A stretch of DNA of 64,000 nucleotides from Leptolyngbyaceae cyanobacterium JSC-12 (lineage in GTDB: Bacteria; Cyanobacteriota; Cyanobacteriia; Leptolyngbyales; Leptolyngbyaceae), in NCBI GenBank assembly GCA_000309945.1, contig CM001633.1, forward strand, positions 3,498,199-3,562,198, written 5' to 3'. The position numbers were made by a program, and so were the translations under genes. The notes under the pieces are model-generated. The model had not been told where the DNA came from. It searched no databases and worked only from the letters and a program-made list of their open reading frames with translations. Position 1 is the first letter of the stretch. Every line of letters begins with the position of its first letter. Shown piece by piece: positions 50,747 to 58,972 of the stretch.

Positions 50747-50836
50747 TTTCTGTATAGAGATGATGAAGGTATCTATGTCTTTAACTCTGTATTTTTTGTA
50801 CAGAGATGATGAAGGTATCTATGTCTTTAACTCTGT
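50747..50836. repeat. 46-bp-period tandem repeat, two copies
   Basis: A 35-base sequence beginning AGAGATGATGAAGG and ending TTTAACTCTGT is present exactly at 50756-50790 and 50802-50836; the spacer side is similar with mismatches. The ends (ACAGAG and CTCTGT) are complementary in copy 2, so each unit can fold. Confidence 0.85.
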
Positions 50837-50837
50837 G

Positions 50838-50900
50838 AAACTACAGTGAGCATGATTGCGATCGCTAGGTATCAGCTGATGAGTCACTGCAATGTAGTTT
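50838..50900. other. Inverted repeat next to tandem repeat
   Basis: AAACTACA (50838-50845) pairs with TGTAGTTT (50893-50900), continued with GTGA/TCAC across a small bulge. The interior includes the palindrome ATCAGCTGAT and one GCGATCGC. Confidence 0.55.
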
Positions 50901-51307
50901 GAAGTAATAATTTCTGGAGGATATTCTTTGTGCCTAAGATAACCCAATAAGACAGTTAGAAATAAAAATGAGACTTTCTATATAAGCCTTGTTGAACCAC
51001 CATTTGAGCAGGCTAGCAATTCATTTGACAGGATTAAATAGTGCATCAAGCTACCCTTTCTTTAAAGAGTCTTGTCTTTAACTCATAGAAGATTCATAAA
51101 ATTTGGGTTTTTATTACTGATAATAACTGTTAGGGGTTAACTAAATTTCTCACCACTTGTATCAAAAATTGTCAGTATAAACCTGGTATTAAGTCTGCCT
51201 TTAGAGGAGATTTACGCGAGATATTTTTGTGCTATCAAACTTCCGCTATTTAGCTGATCATTATGACTGGATGGGGAATGCTAGTTTTAGAACATAGGTA
51301 GTTCAAT

Positions 51308-51333
51308 TTCTCCAAGAATCTTCTCCAAGAATC
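51308..51333. repeat. 13-bp tandem duplication
   Basis: TTCTCCAAGAATC occurs twice head to tail (51308-51320, 51321-51333). Confidence 0.85.
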
Positions 51334-51477
51334 AGTGGGTAATTGAATAGTTACCAAATTGCATTAGGTTTTTTAGTAGGTATCTGCTTACCAACTTATT
51401 TCTTAAGTTAAGTAATGATTTGAACTAGCTAATGCAATTTAACTCCCATTTTCTGTCAGCAAGGAATCCTTTTACCG

Positions 51478-51759
51478 ATGCAGTACAATTCTTTGGAGCG
51501 CCCAGAAACTTCAACCGTTGAAGTGGGAGTCTATGAATGTGAAGTTCACCTCAAGTTTAGATTAATTGAAGAGAAGGGTACCCTGAGTGAACAAGGTCAC
51601 TTACTTGAAGCCCTCATTGATGCATTCATCTATGGTGCTGACGACTATATGGAACCTATTCAAGTCGCTGTTTCGGCTCAAGAGGTTTGTGAACTGCAAG
51701 CATCACCTCAGATGCGGCGGCAGTTAATTCGTTTGCGAAATTCCAGTGAATTAGGCTAA
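51478..51759 (+). CDS. Npun_R1517-like small regulator-type protein
   Basis: A 93-residue protein (EVGVYECEVHLKFRLIEEKG, LLEALIDAFIYGADDYMEP, LQASPQMRRQLIRLRNSSEL). I recall this pattern in a cyanobacterial family annotated as a heterocyst-differentiation regulator (Npun_R1517 type), though this genome shows no heterocyst genes in the window; the name is from memory and function is unproven. It ends before a hairpin terminator and tRNA-Glu, and is preceded by the long repeat-containing gap. A ribosome site AAGGA is present but about 12 nt upstream. Confidence 0.6.
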   Translation: MQYNSLERPETSTVEVGVYECEVHLKFRLIEEKGTLSEQGHLLEALIDAFIYGADDYMEPIQVAVSAQEVCELQASPQMRRQLIRLRNSSELG

Positions 51760-51830
51760 AAAGCAAACAAGGGATTTTATTTGTGTGCAAGCTGCGCTAC
51801 TATAGTCTAAGAACAAGAAGCAAACGGCTT

Positions 51831-51857
51831 CTCTCTTCTAGTAGAAGAGAGTCTTTA
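51831..51857 (+). terminator. Terminator after the regulator-like gene
   Basis: CTCTCTTCT (51831-51839), loop AGT, AGAAGAGAG (51843-51851) form a perfect 9-bp stem followed by TCTTTA. Confidence 0.65.
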
Positions 51858-51921
51858 AATGAGAAGAAGAGAGTTGCTGCTTTGTCGAATGTTTGTTATC
51901 TTAGTGAAGGTCAAAAAATAA

Positions 51922-51994
51922 GCCCCCATCGTCTAGAGGCCTAGGACACCTCCCTTTCACGGAGGCGACGGGGATTCGAATTCCCCTGGGGGTA
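51922..51994 (+). tRNA. tRNA-Glu (UUC)
   Basis: Acceptor GCCCCCA pairs with TGGGGGT, anticodon stem CCTCC/GGAGG around CTTTCAC (anticodon TTC), T arm GGGG-ATTCGAA-TCCCC-type. Discriminator A. In cyanobacteria this tRNA also supplies glutamate for tetrapyrrole synthesis. Confidence 0.95.
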
Positions 51995-52013
51995 TTGAGT
52001 CTAGACCTTCTTG

Positions 52014-52057
52014 AACCCCTCGCTAGACAAGCAAAAAGCTGCAAGCGAGGGGTTTTT
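52014..52057 (+). terminator. Terminator of tRNA-Glu
   Basis: AACCCCTCGCT pairs with AGCGAGGGGTT and is followed by TTT, with a 19-base loop. It lies 20 nt after the tRNA. Confidence 0.8.
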
Positions 52058-52148
52058 AGCGTTTATCGAATCCTGATTATTGCTCATTAGACCCTGCGTT
52101 AAACTCACGTCAGCCTTACTTACATCGGAACAGTCAGTAAGACTTGAG

Positions 52149-53813
52149 CTAATTGCGCCGATCGCGAGTTGCGAGTCTAGAAAGTGAATGCAGCAACGCC
52201 AATGCAGCCAATCCAGCAATAACAAACGCTACGACTGCCCAGTTTGTATAGGTGCTAATTAGCAAAATACAGCCGATTAATAATGAAAAGCCAGCGAGGC
52301 AAGTGTAAATTAGGCTTCGGATTATGCGTTGAAGGCGTTTAAGTTTTTGCTCATTTTCCAGATACTGAGCACGCAATTGAGCTTCGCGTTGTTCCATGCG
52401 TTCTTCCAAGCGCTGCATAGCCCGCTGTGCTGGAGTAAGTTGACGCATTTTGAACATGACATAATCTTTAGTTTGAAGTACCAATTCTCCTACTACCCCC
52501 CTTCGACCTTGCGAAATCGTTAGATTTTTGACAAAGGGCTTGGCGCATGCCAGCAGATTGTATTGCGGATCTAGCGATCTCGCCACCCCATCCAATGTCG
52601 TTAGGGCTTTAAGAATAAACGTCATTTTGGCAGGCAGTCGAAAAGGCTGTTGTTCGTACAGAGCGTATAGTTCGCTGCGCATTTCGCTGAATGCTTGAAG
52701 TTCTACTGGTTTTTCCGTAAACTTCTCTAGCAAAAATTGGGTGACTCGACGAATTGGAGTCATATCTGCCAGAGGTTCAATCAGCCCCATACTGGTCAAC
52801 GTTTCGACAACCTGGTCAGTATCTTTGCGAAGCACTGCAAAAAACGTTTTCACCATCTGGTCCTTATTGATTGGCTGCACCTCCGCCATCATGCCAAAGT
52901 CATAGAAAATCAGGCACCCATCCTGACTGACTGCCATATTGCCAGGGTGAGGATCCGCCTGGAAAAAACCATCTTGCAACAGTTGCTTTAGATAGCAGCA
53001 AATACCAAGCTGGTTAATTTCTTTGACGTCAATACCGCAGGCTTCTAGACTTTGGCGATCGCTAATCTTGATGCCCGGAACGTAATCCATTGTTAACACC
53101 CGTTGGGTCGTGTGTTTAGGATAAATCTTGGGGACAAGAATCCGGGGGTGTTCCTTAAAGTTGTAACGAAACCGATCTGCATTGAGCGCTTCTTGAATGT
53201 AATCAATCTCATTTTGCAGAAGTTGAGCAAATTCCAGATAAATTTCATCCAGATTATATTGCCGTGTCCAGGGTAAGAAGCGATCGCAAAAGCGAATCAT
53301 CTGGCGAAGAATCTTGAAATCCATTTCAAATAATTTCTCTAAGCCAGGACGCTGCACCTTAACAACAACCTCTTCTCCACTGTGCAGTCGTGCCCTATGC
53401 ACTTGCCCAAGACTGGCGGCAGCAATGGGAATTGGATCAAACTCGCGGTATAGCCGATAAATATTTGTACCCAGTTCAGCTTCGATAATAGCGATCGCCT
53501 CATAAGGATCAAACGCTGGTACTTTATCTTGCAAACGCCCTAATGCTTGAACATACTCTAGAGGCAAAAGATCTGCACGGGTTGAAAGAGCTTGTCCTAA
53601 CTTGATAAACGTGGGACCAAGATCGAGCAGAACACCAACAAGCCATTGTGCCCTGCGATTACGGTAGCGAGCGGCACGTCCCGGACTCCTACTATCCCAC
53701 CAAAGATAAAACATGAGTTGAGCAGACGACACGAAAATGTCCGCCTTGCGGATCAGCGGCGAATATCGAGCGCGTTGCCAGCGCAACTGTTTTGGAGCAG
53801 AGGGTTTAAGCAT
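52149..53813 (-). CDS. ABC1/UbiB/AarF-type atypical kinase
   Basis: A 554-residue protein of the UbiB-like family (quinone/lipid metabolism; ABC1K proteins in chloroplasts). It has the family-specific GPTFIKLGQALSTRADLLP (KxGQ at 71-74), the Ala-rich loop AAASLGQVHRA in place of a Gly loop, VVVKVQRPG with the ATP lysine, DPHPGNMAV and DFGMM metal-binding motifs. Two hydrophobic helices close the C-terminus (about 496-545). The cyanobacterial members relate to plastoquinone and tocopherol handling, inferred from plants. Convergent to tRNA-Glu. Confidence 0.9.
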   Translation of the reverse strand: MLKPSAPKQLRWQRARYSPLIRKADIFVSSAQLMFYLWWDSRSPGRAARYRNRRAQWLVGVLLDLGPTFIKLGQALSTRADLLPLEYVQALGRLQDKVPAFDPYEAIAIIEAELGTNIYRLYREFDPIPIAAASLGQVHRARLHSGEEVVVKVQRPGLEKLFEMDFKILRQMIRFCDRFLPWTRQYNLDEIYLEFAQLLQNEIDYIQEALNADRFRYNFKEHPRILVPKIYPKHTTQRVLTMDYVPGIKISDRQSLEACGIDVKEINQLGICCYLKQLLQDGFFQADPHPGNMAVSQDGCLIFYDFGMMAEVQPINKDQMVKTFFAVLRKDTDQVVETLTSMGLIEPLADMTPIRRVTQFLLEKFTEKPVELQAFSEMRSELYALYEQQPFRLPAKMTFILKALTTLDGVARSLDPQYNLLACAKPFVKNLTISQGRRGVVGELVLQTKDYVMFKMRQLTPAQRAMQRLEERMEQREAQLRAQYLENEQKLKRLQRIIRSLIYTCLAGFSLLIGCILLISTYTNWAVVAFVIAGLAALALLHSLSRLATRDRRN

Positions 53814-53910
53814 GACTGTCGGCTATTTCGACTCTAGTCTAACCGTCTGTTGCTGGACTTTTGCGTTTAGTCTGCAAATTTGAGGGCAACCTCACTTCAG
53901 AGGCATGCCT

Positions 53911-56025
53911 CTAAAGTTTCGAGACATCAATGGATTGAGGCAGGATGAGACTAAAGCATGTTTCCCAAACTTGCGAATTTTCCGTAGCAGCACTAGATGC
54001 CGAAATCGTGCCATTCAGATGCTGAACTAAACTTTTGACTAATGCAAGCCCAAGTCCAGTTCCCTGAACAGCGTTTTTGGTTGCACTCTTACAACGCCGG
54101 AATTTATCAAAGATATGGGGTAGCTCTTCTGGCAGAATTTCAGAGCCTTTGTTAGACACGGTCACAATCACCTGGTTTGTCGGCACCTCTCTGCGACAAG
54201 ACAACTTGAGGTGAATAACACTATTATCAGTTGAGTATTTACCTGCGTTCGTTAACAGTTCCGACAGCGTTTGAGTAAGGCTATCGCGATCGCTGCGAAT
54301 TTTGACCGAATGTTCTGGACACTCAAATTCAAGAGATAGTCCTTTCGCTGCCCATTGTTTCTGAAAAGAGGCAACCAGGTTTTCGAGCAATGCGACCACG
54401 TCAATATCCTCAAGTTTGAGCTTCGCTTGCTTAGATTCCAGTTCACGCAACCTTAACAAATCATCGACCAGCTTGGTCTCCTTAGCGCATTGCTGTTCCA
54501 GAATATCCAGATAACGATTGCTGCGATCGCTGGAAGTCTCTGTCTGGCGCAACATCCGAATCGCAACTACCATACTAGTCAATGGAGTACGGAGTTCATG
54601 GCTAACCGCATCTAAAAACTCATCCTTTAACTGGTTCAGTTGCCGCAGTTGTTCCACTTGTTGACGAGTTCGTTCATACAACTTGGCTTGAATTGCCAAG
54701 CTTTGCTGCAACTCAGCCGTGCGCTTTTCCACTAATGATTGAACCTGCCGCAGCGTCTCAGTTTGAATAATCGCATTACTCACCTGCGCTCCCACAAGCT
54801 CAACCAGGTCAATTTCTGTTTGCTGCCAGGAGCGAGGTTGACTACTTTGGAACACAAGAAATCCTAAAACGGTTCCCTGGCTTTCTAAGGGAACCACCAG
54901 CAAAGCATCGAATCTATCCAGATGAAAAAGTTCATTAACTCTGGTCGAAGCCGTCTCGTCTAAAAAGTAGCGTTTATGGTCAATGGCAATTGGACTGGTG
55001 CTTCTGAAAGCCCGTTGACTCAAGCCACAGTCAGATAACCAGAAGGAGTGATTTGATCCTGAATGTTCAGACAGAGTCCCCCATTCGCATACTACTGACA
55101 CCCGTGCTTTGGGGAGATCCTCAGAGGAATAGCTACGGAAAAGCGGATCTGAGTACTTTAGCCGCAGCAGCATCGCTCGTTGCACATTCAATGCTTGAGC
55201 TATGCCATCCGTTGCCAACTTGAGCACGTCACTCAAATCAGACATGTTTCGAATCGCCATTGTGAGCCGATTCATCACCGTCTGAAATTGAAGTTGCAGA
55301 GAGACTTGTTGCTGTAGCTGCAGTTGGGAAATGATCACGGCAAGATGCTGGCTAACTAATTCGAGTTGCTCTATTTCATAAGTTGTCCACAGGTGGGGAT
55401 GCGATCGCACGATACTAATAATGCCATTGCCACGCCCCTGAGATTGAGTACGCATTTCCAACACCGCCTGAATGGGAAATGCATTGATAGGAATTTCAAA
55501 CCATTGCCATATGGAATCCTGTCTATTGTCTGCAATCTTCACAAGGGAATCTGACACTCCAGCCCCCCCCTCAGGATTGACTAAAAGCTGGAATTCCAAC
55601 ACTCGTTTTTCAAACTGCTCATCGCTTTCTTGAAAGGGTAAGGCAGTAACAAGATCCAGGTCGGATAACCAACACGCCGTTTGCATCTGCTCAGACGGAC
55701 TCACAGAAAAGACAATCGCACATCCATCTGCCTGAAAAGCCATCCCAACAGCCCTAGCTAGTTGTGCGACCATTAACTCGGGTGCACTGTTGGTAGCAAC
55801 AATCTGGACAAGCTGTTGCAATAAGTTAGCAAGGTTTGCTTGAGAGTTCATAGACAGAATGGAAGAATCGCGCACCAAACTAACTCCTGGGATAGACTGC
55901 AGAGCTTGCAAATGGGGATCTCCTGTAGCGGGTAAAAGCTTAGTTTGAGAATTTGCTGGATCTGCCATGCATTTTGCTTCCTGCTGATCTCTTATCCTAC
56001 TTTTGCCCCAGTTCACAGCGTTCAT
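53911..56025 (-). CDS. GAF-domain sensor histidine kinase
   Basis: The 704-residue soluble kinase has two GAF-like regions (about 60-235 and 255-425), a coiled coil (about 430-465), then the dimerisation/phosphoacceptor segment EFLDAVSHELRTPLTSM with His476, and an ATPase with N-box LLTNAGKYS and GTGLGLALVKSLV. No membrane span, receiver or phytochrome-type PHY domain is present. The GAFs lack a clear bilin-binding Cys motif, so light sensing is not supported. The start may be the later ATG at 55968 (MADPANSQTKLL). No response regulator is adjacent; nblA follows in the opposite direction. Confidence 0.88.
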   Translation of the reverse strand: MNAVNWGKSRIRDQQEAKCMADPANSQTKLLPATGDPHLQALQSIPGVSLVRDSSILSMNSQANLANLLQQLVQIVATNSAPELMVAQLARAVGMAFQADGCAIVFSVSPSEQMQTACWLSDLDLVTALPFQESDEQFEKRVLEFQLLVNPEGGAGVSDSLVKIADNRQDSIWQWFEIPINAFPIQAVLEMRTQSQGRGNGIISIVRSHPHLWTTYEIEQLELVSQHLAVIISQLQLQQQVSLQLQFQTVMNRLTMAIRNMSDLSDVLKLATDGIAQALNVQRAMLLRLKYSDPLFRSYSSEDLPKARVSVVCEWGTLSEHSGSNHSFWLSDCGLSQRAFRSTSPIAIDHKRYFLDETASTRVNELFHLDRFDALLVVPLESQGTVLGFLVFQSSQPRSWQQTEIDLVELVGAQVSNAIIQTETLRQVQSLVEKRTAELQQSLAIQAKLYERTRQQVEQLRQLNQLKDEFLDAVSHELRTPLTSMVVAIRMLRQTETSSDRSNRYLDILEQQCAKETKLVDDLLRLRELESKQAKLKLEDIDVVALLENLVASFQKQWAAKGLSLEFECPEHSVKIRSDRDSLTQTLSELLTNAGKYSTDNSVIHLKLSCRREVPTNQVIVTVSNKGSEILPEELPHIFDKFRRCKSATKNAVQGTGLGLALVKSLVQHLNGTISASSAATENSQVWETCFSLILPQSIDVSKL

Positions 56026-56446
56026 CTATCCCTCTACTCTCTGCTGTCATTAGAGTTCCCAAACAGATGAGGTATCGCGCAACTAGAAGACAAATCATGC
56101 AACTTTCTGAACACTGCTGTATCACCTACGAAGCAAGGCTTGCAATAAGTCCGGAGTTACGGACTGGGTGTGAACCAATGAAGAGATCGTTAACTGTACT
56201 TTGGTAAGCAGATTTTATATTTTCTTGAAACTTATATTAACTTATCCCTATATCTTGAGAATTACCCAGATAGGGGTATGTGCATTTTGTCAAACAGTTG
56301 TTATCTTCTGTAATATAGGCGATGATAACTGAACCCTTTGGGTAAACCTGATTAGGAAGTTAGCGATCGCTAATTCCACGGAAGATTTATCCGGGCTTAA
56401 AGCCTAGAATCTTCCAACTGCGTACTCTCTCATACTGGAGTGAACT
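56026..56446. other. Divergent intergenic region upstream of nblA
   Basis: Carries the promoters of the histidine kinase and nblA. A palindrome TTAGCGATCGCTAA is near 56360-56373. I searched by eye for an NtcA box (GTA-N8-TAC) and an HLR1 site and saw neither clearly. Confidence 0.4.
56380..56415 (+). other. Leader hairpin of nblA
   Basis: GGAAGATT (56380-56387) pairs perfectly with AATCTTCC (56408-56415), with an inner stem GGCT-TAA-AGCC. It lies 31 nt before the nblA start, and so in its untranslated leader if transcription begins upstream. Confidence 0.65.
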
Positions 56447-56644
56447 ATGAACCAACCTGTTGAACTTTCTCTAGAGCAGCAGTTCAGCATTCGGTCTTTC
56501 GAGACTCAGGTGCAGAACATGAGCCGTGAGCAGGCTCAGGATTTTCTGGTAAAGCTTTATGAGCAAATGATTGTCCGAGAGAATATGTACAAGCAATTTC
56601 TCAGACATCAATGGGGCTTAGAGGCAGGTCCTCAAATGCCGTAA
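56447..56644 (+). CDS. nblA: Phycobilisome degradation protein NblA
   Basis: A 65-residue adaptor that binds phycobiliproteins and the ClpC chaperone to trigger phycobilisome breakdown under nutrient starvation. The sequence (MNQPVELSLEQQFSIRSFETQV, then LYEQMIVRENMYKQFLRHQWGLE) matches NblA closely; the Leu and Arg/His-rich C-terminus holds the binding helix. TGGAG precedes the ATG by six bases. A leader hairpin lies just upstream. It stands alone between the histidine kinase and the universal stress gene. Confidence 0.93.
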   Translation: MNQPVELSLEQQFSIRSFETQVQNMSREQAQDFLVKLYEQMIVRENMYKQFLRHQWGLEAGPQMP

Positions 56645-56980
56645 AAGCCTGTTGTGAATAGACGACCTCCGTCTCTTGCTTAATTCCAGGCAGGGAAAAA
56701 GCTGGGGATGTTGGGGCGTTCACTAGACGGAGTGAAGCAGTAAAGGAGTAGGGCAGTAAATTTGCGTTGAGGGCTGATAGAAAATAGAGATCAAGCTGAC
56801 TTGGGTAAGTGCTTGCAAAATTTAAGGATTAGTCTGACCGTTATCTAATAATTTCTATTTATATTTCACTGTAAGTTGCATTTTTTAGAAATAGTTCTGT
56901 GAGTTGAACCTATCCAGCACTCTGTTGCAAGGGGTGTTACTGTAGGGGCAGTTGACTGGTTGATTACATCAACCTATGTT
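56645..56980. other. Intergenic region after nblA
   Basis: No gene. A small hairpin AGACG-ACCTC-CGTCT near 56660 may serve as a weak nblA terminator. The rest is AT-rich with no clear element. Confidence 0.35.
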
Positions 56981-57859
56981 ATGTTTCAGCGGTTGCTCAT
57001 TTGTACAGACCTATTAGACGGTCTTCAACGATTGGCTCATTTCGTGCCCAGTTTGGCAGCAGCGGGGGTCCAAGAGGTTACCTTTCTTCACTGCATCCCT
57101 TTTAAGGAAACGGGTTCCATTCCGCGGGTGAATACTGAGAAGGTGACCCAAGCGCGATCGCAGTTGGAGGTTGCAATCAAAAATGCTCCTGCAGATGTCA
57201 TGGTTCATGTCAGGGTGGAGTCCGGGAGACCACTTGACTTGATTCTAAAGGTTGCTCGCGAAACCAACGTTGATCTTCTGATGTTAGGATTTTCCCTGCG
57301 GAGTTCTTTTTCGGAAAAACTATTTGGCAGTACCGCCGCAGAAATTTATAAACGTACAACTATTCCCGTTTTATCTGTTCGTCCACAACTTATATCTACC
57401 TATACCAGTGAAGAGTTGGATCTGCGCTGTCGTCATCTTTTTCGCTATTTCATGTTGCCGTACGACGGGACAGATGCCGCGAAGTATTTAATTCAGCAAG
57501 TGAAGCAGCGGGTGTTGCAGTCGTCTCATCCTGTCTTAGAAGCCTGCCACCTGGTGTGGATTGTGGACGACTGCGATCGCCGAGAAATTCCACGAGAACC
57601 GTTTATTGAGCAAGGGCAAAAAGAATTAGCCGCTGCCAAAACGGAACTGGAAGCCTGCCATCTCAAAGTTGAGACCGAGGTACGCCTGGGGTCACCTGTG
57701 GTTGAGGTAATCAAAGCGTCGCTCGAACCAGATATTAGTGCGATCGCTGTTTGTCATAACCCTCGCAATAGTTTGTTGCAACTGTCAGTGCCTAGTTTTA
57801 CTCAGGATTTGTTACGCCATAGCTGGCATCCTGTGCTGTATTTTCCATTGGTTCGCTAG
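56981..57859 (+). CDS. Tandem universal stress protein
   Basis: A 292-residue protein from ATG 56981 with two UspA domains. Domain 1 (about 1-150): FQRLLICTDLLDGLQRLAHFVPSL and the nucleotide loop NVDLLMLGFSLRSSFSEKLFGSTAAEIYKRTTIPVLSVRP. Domain 2 (about 155-292): RYFMLPYDGTDAAKYL ending with SWHPVLYFPLVR. The second domain lacks a clear Gly-rich loop, so nucleotide binding may be confined to the first. Function is stress-related but unspecified. The upstream frame start at 56960 is less likely. Confidence 0.83.
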   Translation: MFQRLLICTDLLDGLQRLAHFVPSLAAAGVQEVTFLHCIPFKETGSIPRVNTEKVTQARSQLEVAIKNAPADVMVHVRVESGRPLDLILKVARETNVDLLMLGFSLRSSFSEKLFGSTAAEIYKRTTIPVLSVRPQLISTYTSEELDLRCRHLFRYFMLPYDGTDAAKYLIQQVKQRVLQSSHPVLEACHLVWIVDDCDRREIPREPFIEQGQKELAAAKTELEACHLKVETEVRLGSPVVEVIKASLEPDISAIAVCHNPRNSLLQLSVPSFTQDLLRHSWHPVLYFPLVR

Positions 57860-57940
57860 TCAACCTGACTCCGAAGCACACTGCTACGGTTAATACACCT
57901 GATAGATCGGTTGTCCCCACAACGGATCAAGTTGCATTTT

Positions 57941-57971
57941 TTGACAAGAATCTGTTACATTTATTTACAGA
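57941..57971 (+). promoter_or_regulatory. Promoter with HLR1-like RpaB site
   Basis: A -35 hexamer TTGACA (57941-57946) is followed by GTTACATT-TA-TTTACAGA (57954-57971), which matches the HLR1 consensus at all but one constrained position. The expected -10 lies inside the second half-site (57964-57969). RpaB binding here is inference from the motif. Confidence 0.6.
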
Positions 57972-58000
57972 TTGAAACAGAAATTTACGAGAGAGTGTAG

Positions 58001-58237
58001 ATGATTATTCTAGCTGTGTTGTTTGTAATTGGCTGGGTTGCGGTAGCGGCCTTGGGGACTCTGGCATATTTCCTGGGTGAACAAACCAAGCCAATTCATG
58101 AGCGTAACTGGCGTTCTGAGTCCTTTGAGAAACTATCTGAGGCTGTTACAGGGCATGCTATCGACTACAACACCCGTACACCTGCTGCTTTGATTGCTCT
58201 AGATGCTTATTCCAGCAGCCTCCTGCCCGAAGCCTAA
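58001..58237 (+). CDS. psb35: Psb35-like small photosystem II protein
   Basis: A 78-residue protein with one N-terminal membrane helix (MIILAVLFVIGWVAVAALGTLAYF), then GEQTKPIHERNWRSESFEKLSEAVTGHAIDYNTRTP. The helix plus GEQTKPIHERNW signature matches what I recall of Psb35 (Ssl2148), reported to associate with CP47-containing PSII assembly modules and Hlip proteins. The upstream HLR1-like site fits light-dependent control. The assignment is from memory. A terminator follows. Confidence 0.58.
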   Translation: MIILAVLFVIGWVAVAALGTLAYFLGEQTKPIHERNWRSESFEKLSEAVTGHAIDYNTRTPAALIALDAYSSSLLPEA

Positions 58238-58574
58238 GTTGCGCTGACTCAAGTAATTGCCTGCAGGTTTTGCTCCTGCTTAAGGCTTTAGATTTCCCAC
58301 GGTACCGATTCCCTCTTGCCTGTTATAGAAGGCTTGAGGGAATTTTTCTATCTAAGATCATGTCCAACATGCCCAACTCGAAAACTGGAGGTTTTGTTTA
58401 AGAGAAAGCTACATGTGATTTGCATCAACAGTCAGCAGCGTCTGAACACACGAGCTTTTGAGCTTAACATCAACATTGCCCCTACCCTGCACTCACTTCA
58501 AATCTTGGGCGCATCCAGGAAGATAAAACTGTAAGGTTCATATCTAAAGTTCATTCATTAAGGTTGCTGAAACG
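58238..58574. other. Intergenic region with terminator
   Basis: No gene supported; a short overlapping open frame at 58316-58534 begins inside the terminator and is rejected. Confidence 0.4.
58308..58347 (+). terminator. Terminator of the Psb35-like gene
   Basis: ATTCCCTC (58308-58315) pairs with GAGGGAAT (58336-58343), with inner GCC/GGC, followed by TTTT. Confidence 0.82.
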
Positions 58575-58823
58575 ATGAAGCCCCATACTTATTGCCATAC
58601 CATTCGGTTTCGTGGAAGTGCCCATCCCCAGGGTCGCTATCAGTTGCAGATTTCTGAGGTTGGCAACAATGGACAACCCCAATACCGTGCTCAATGGGAT
58701 TTTCCAACTTTACGAAACTTGTTGGTGTTTCTCAAAACATATTTTCCCAATAGCCAAGCATTGATGTCGGCAGAGAATCAGTCGTTGGCATTTGAGCAGG
58801 TATTGGCGATCGCTGCATTTTAA
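58575..58823 (+). CDS. Small hypothetical protein
   Basis: An 82-residue protein with an N-terminal HTIRFRGSAHPQGRYQLQISEV, a central DFPTLRNLLVFLKTYFP and a C-terminal FEQVLAIAAF. The mix looks like a small alpha/beta domain, but no family is recognised. It lies between the terminator of the Psb35-like gene and the ABC permease (opposite strand). Likely real, function unknown. Confidence 0.5.
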   Translation: MKPHTYCHTIRFRGSAHPQGRYQLQISEVGNNGQPQYRAQWDFPTLRNLLVFLKTYFPNSQALMSAENQSLAFEQVLAIAAF

Positions 58824-58972
58824 GTTGGGCTGAAAACTGCCATTTGCTGGGGGCAATACCTCTCAGTTTCTAGCAGTAATAGGACAACTAGACTGTGCAA
58901 CACCTTTGTGCAACACCTTAATGACAGCCTTCAAGGCTTAAACCTAAATTGCAAAGACCAAACCCCAATGGT

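Larger units (their letters stand above)
50616..51477. other. Gene-free AT-rich gap with repeats
   Basis: No open frame with coding character. It carries a 46-bp-period tandem repeat, a long hairpin and a 13-bp tandem duplication (separate entries). It could hold the promoter and long leader of the regulator-like gene at 51478, or an unannotated small RNA. Confidence 0.5.

Noticed and set aside
50747-50836. Tandem repeats as a CRISPR array
   Set aside because: There are only two copies with an 11-nt spacing, no spacers of constant length and no cas gene nearby.
58316-58534. Plus-strand open frame of 72 codons after the Psb35-like gene
   Set aside because: It starts inside a strong terminator stem and has no recognisable domain.
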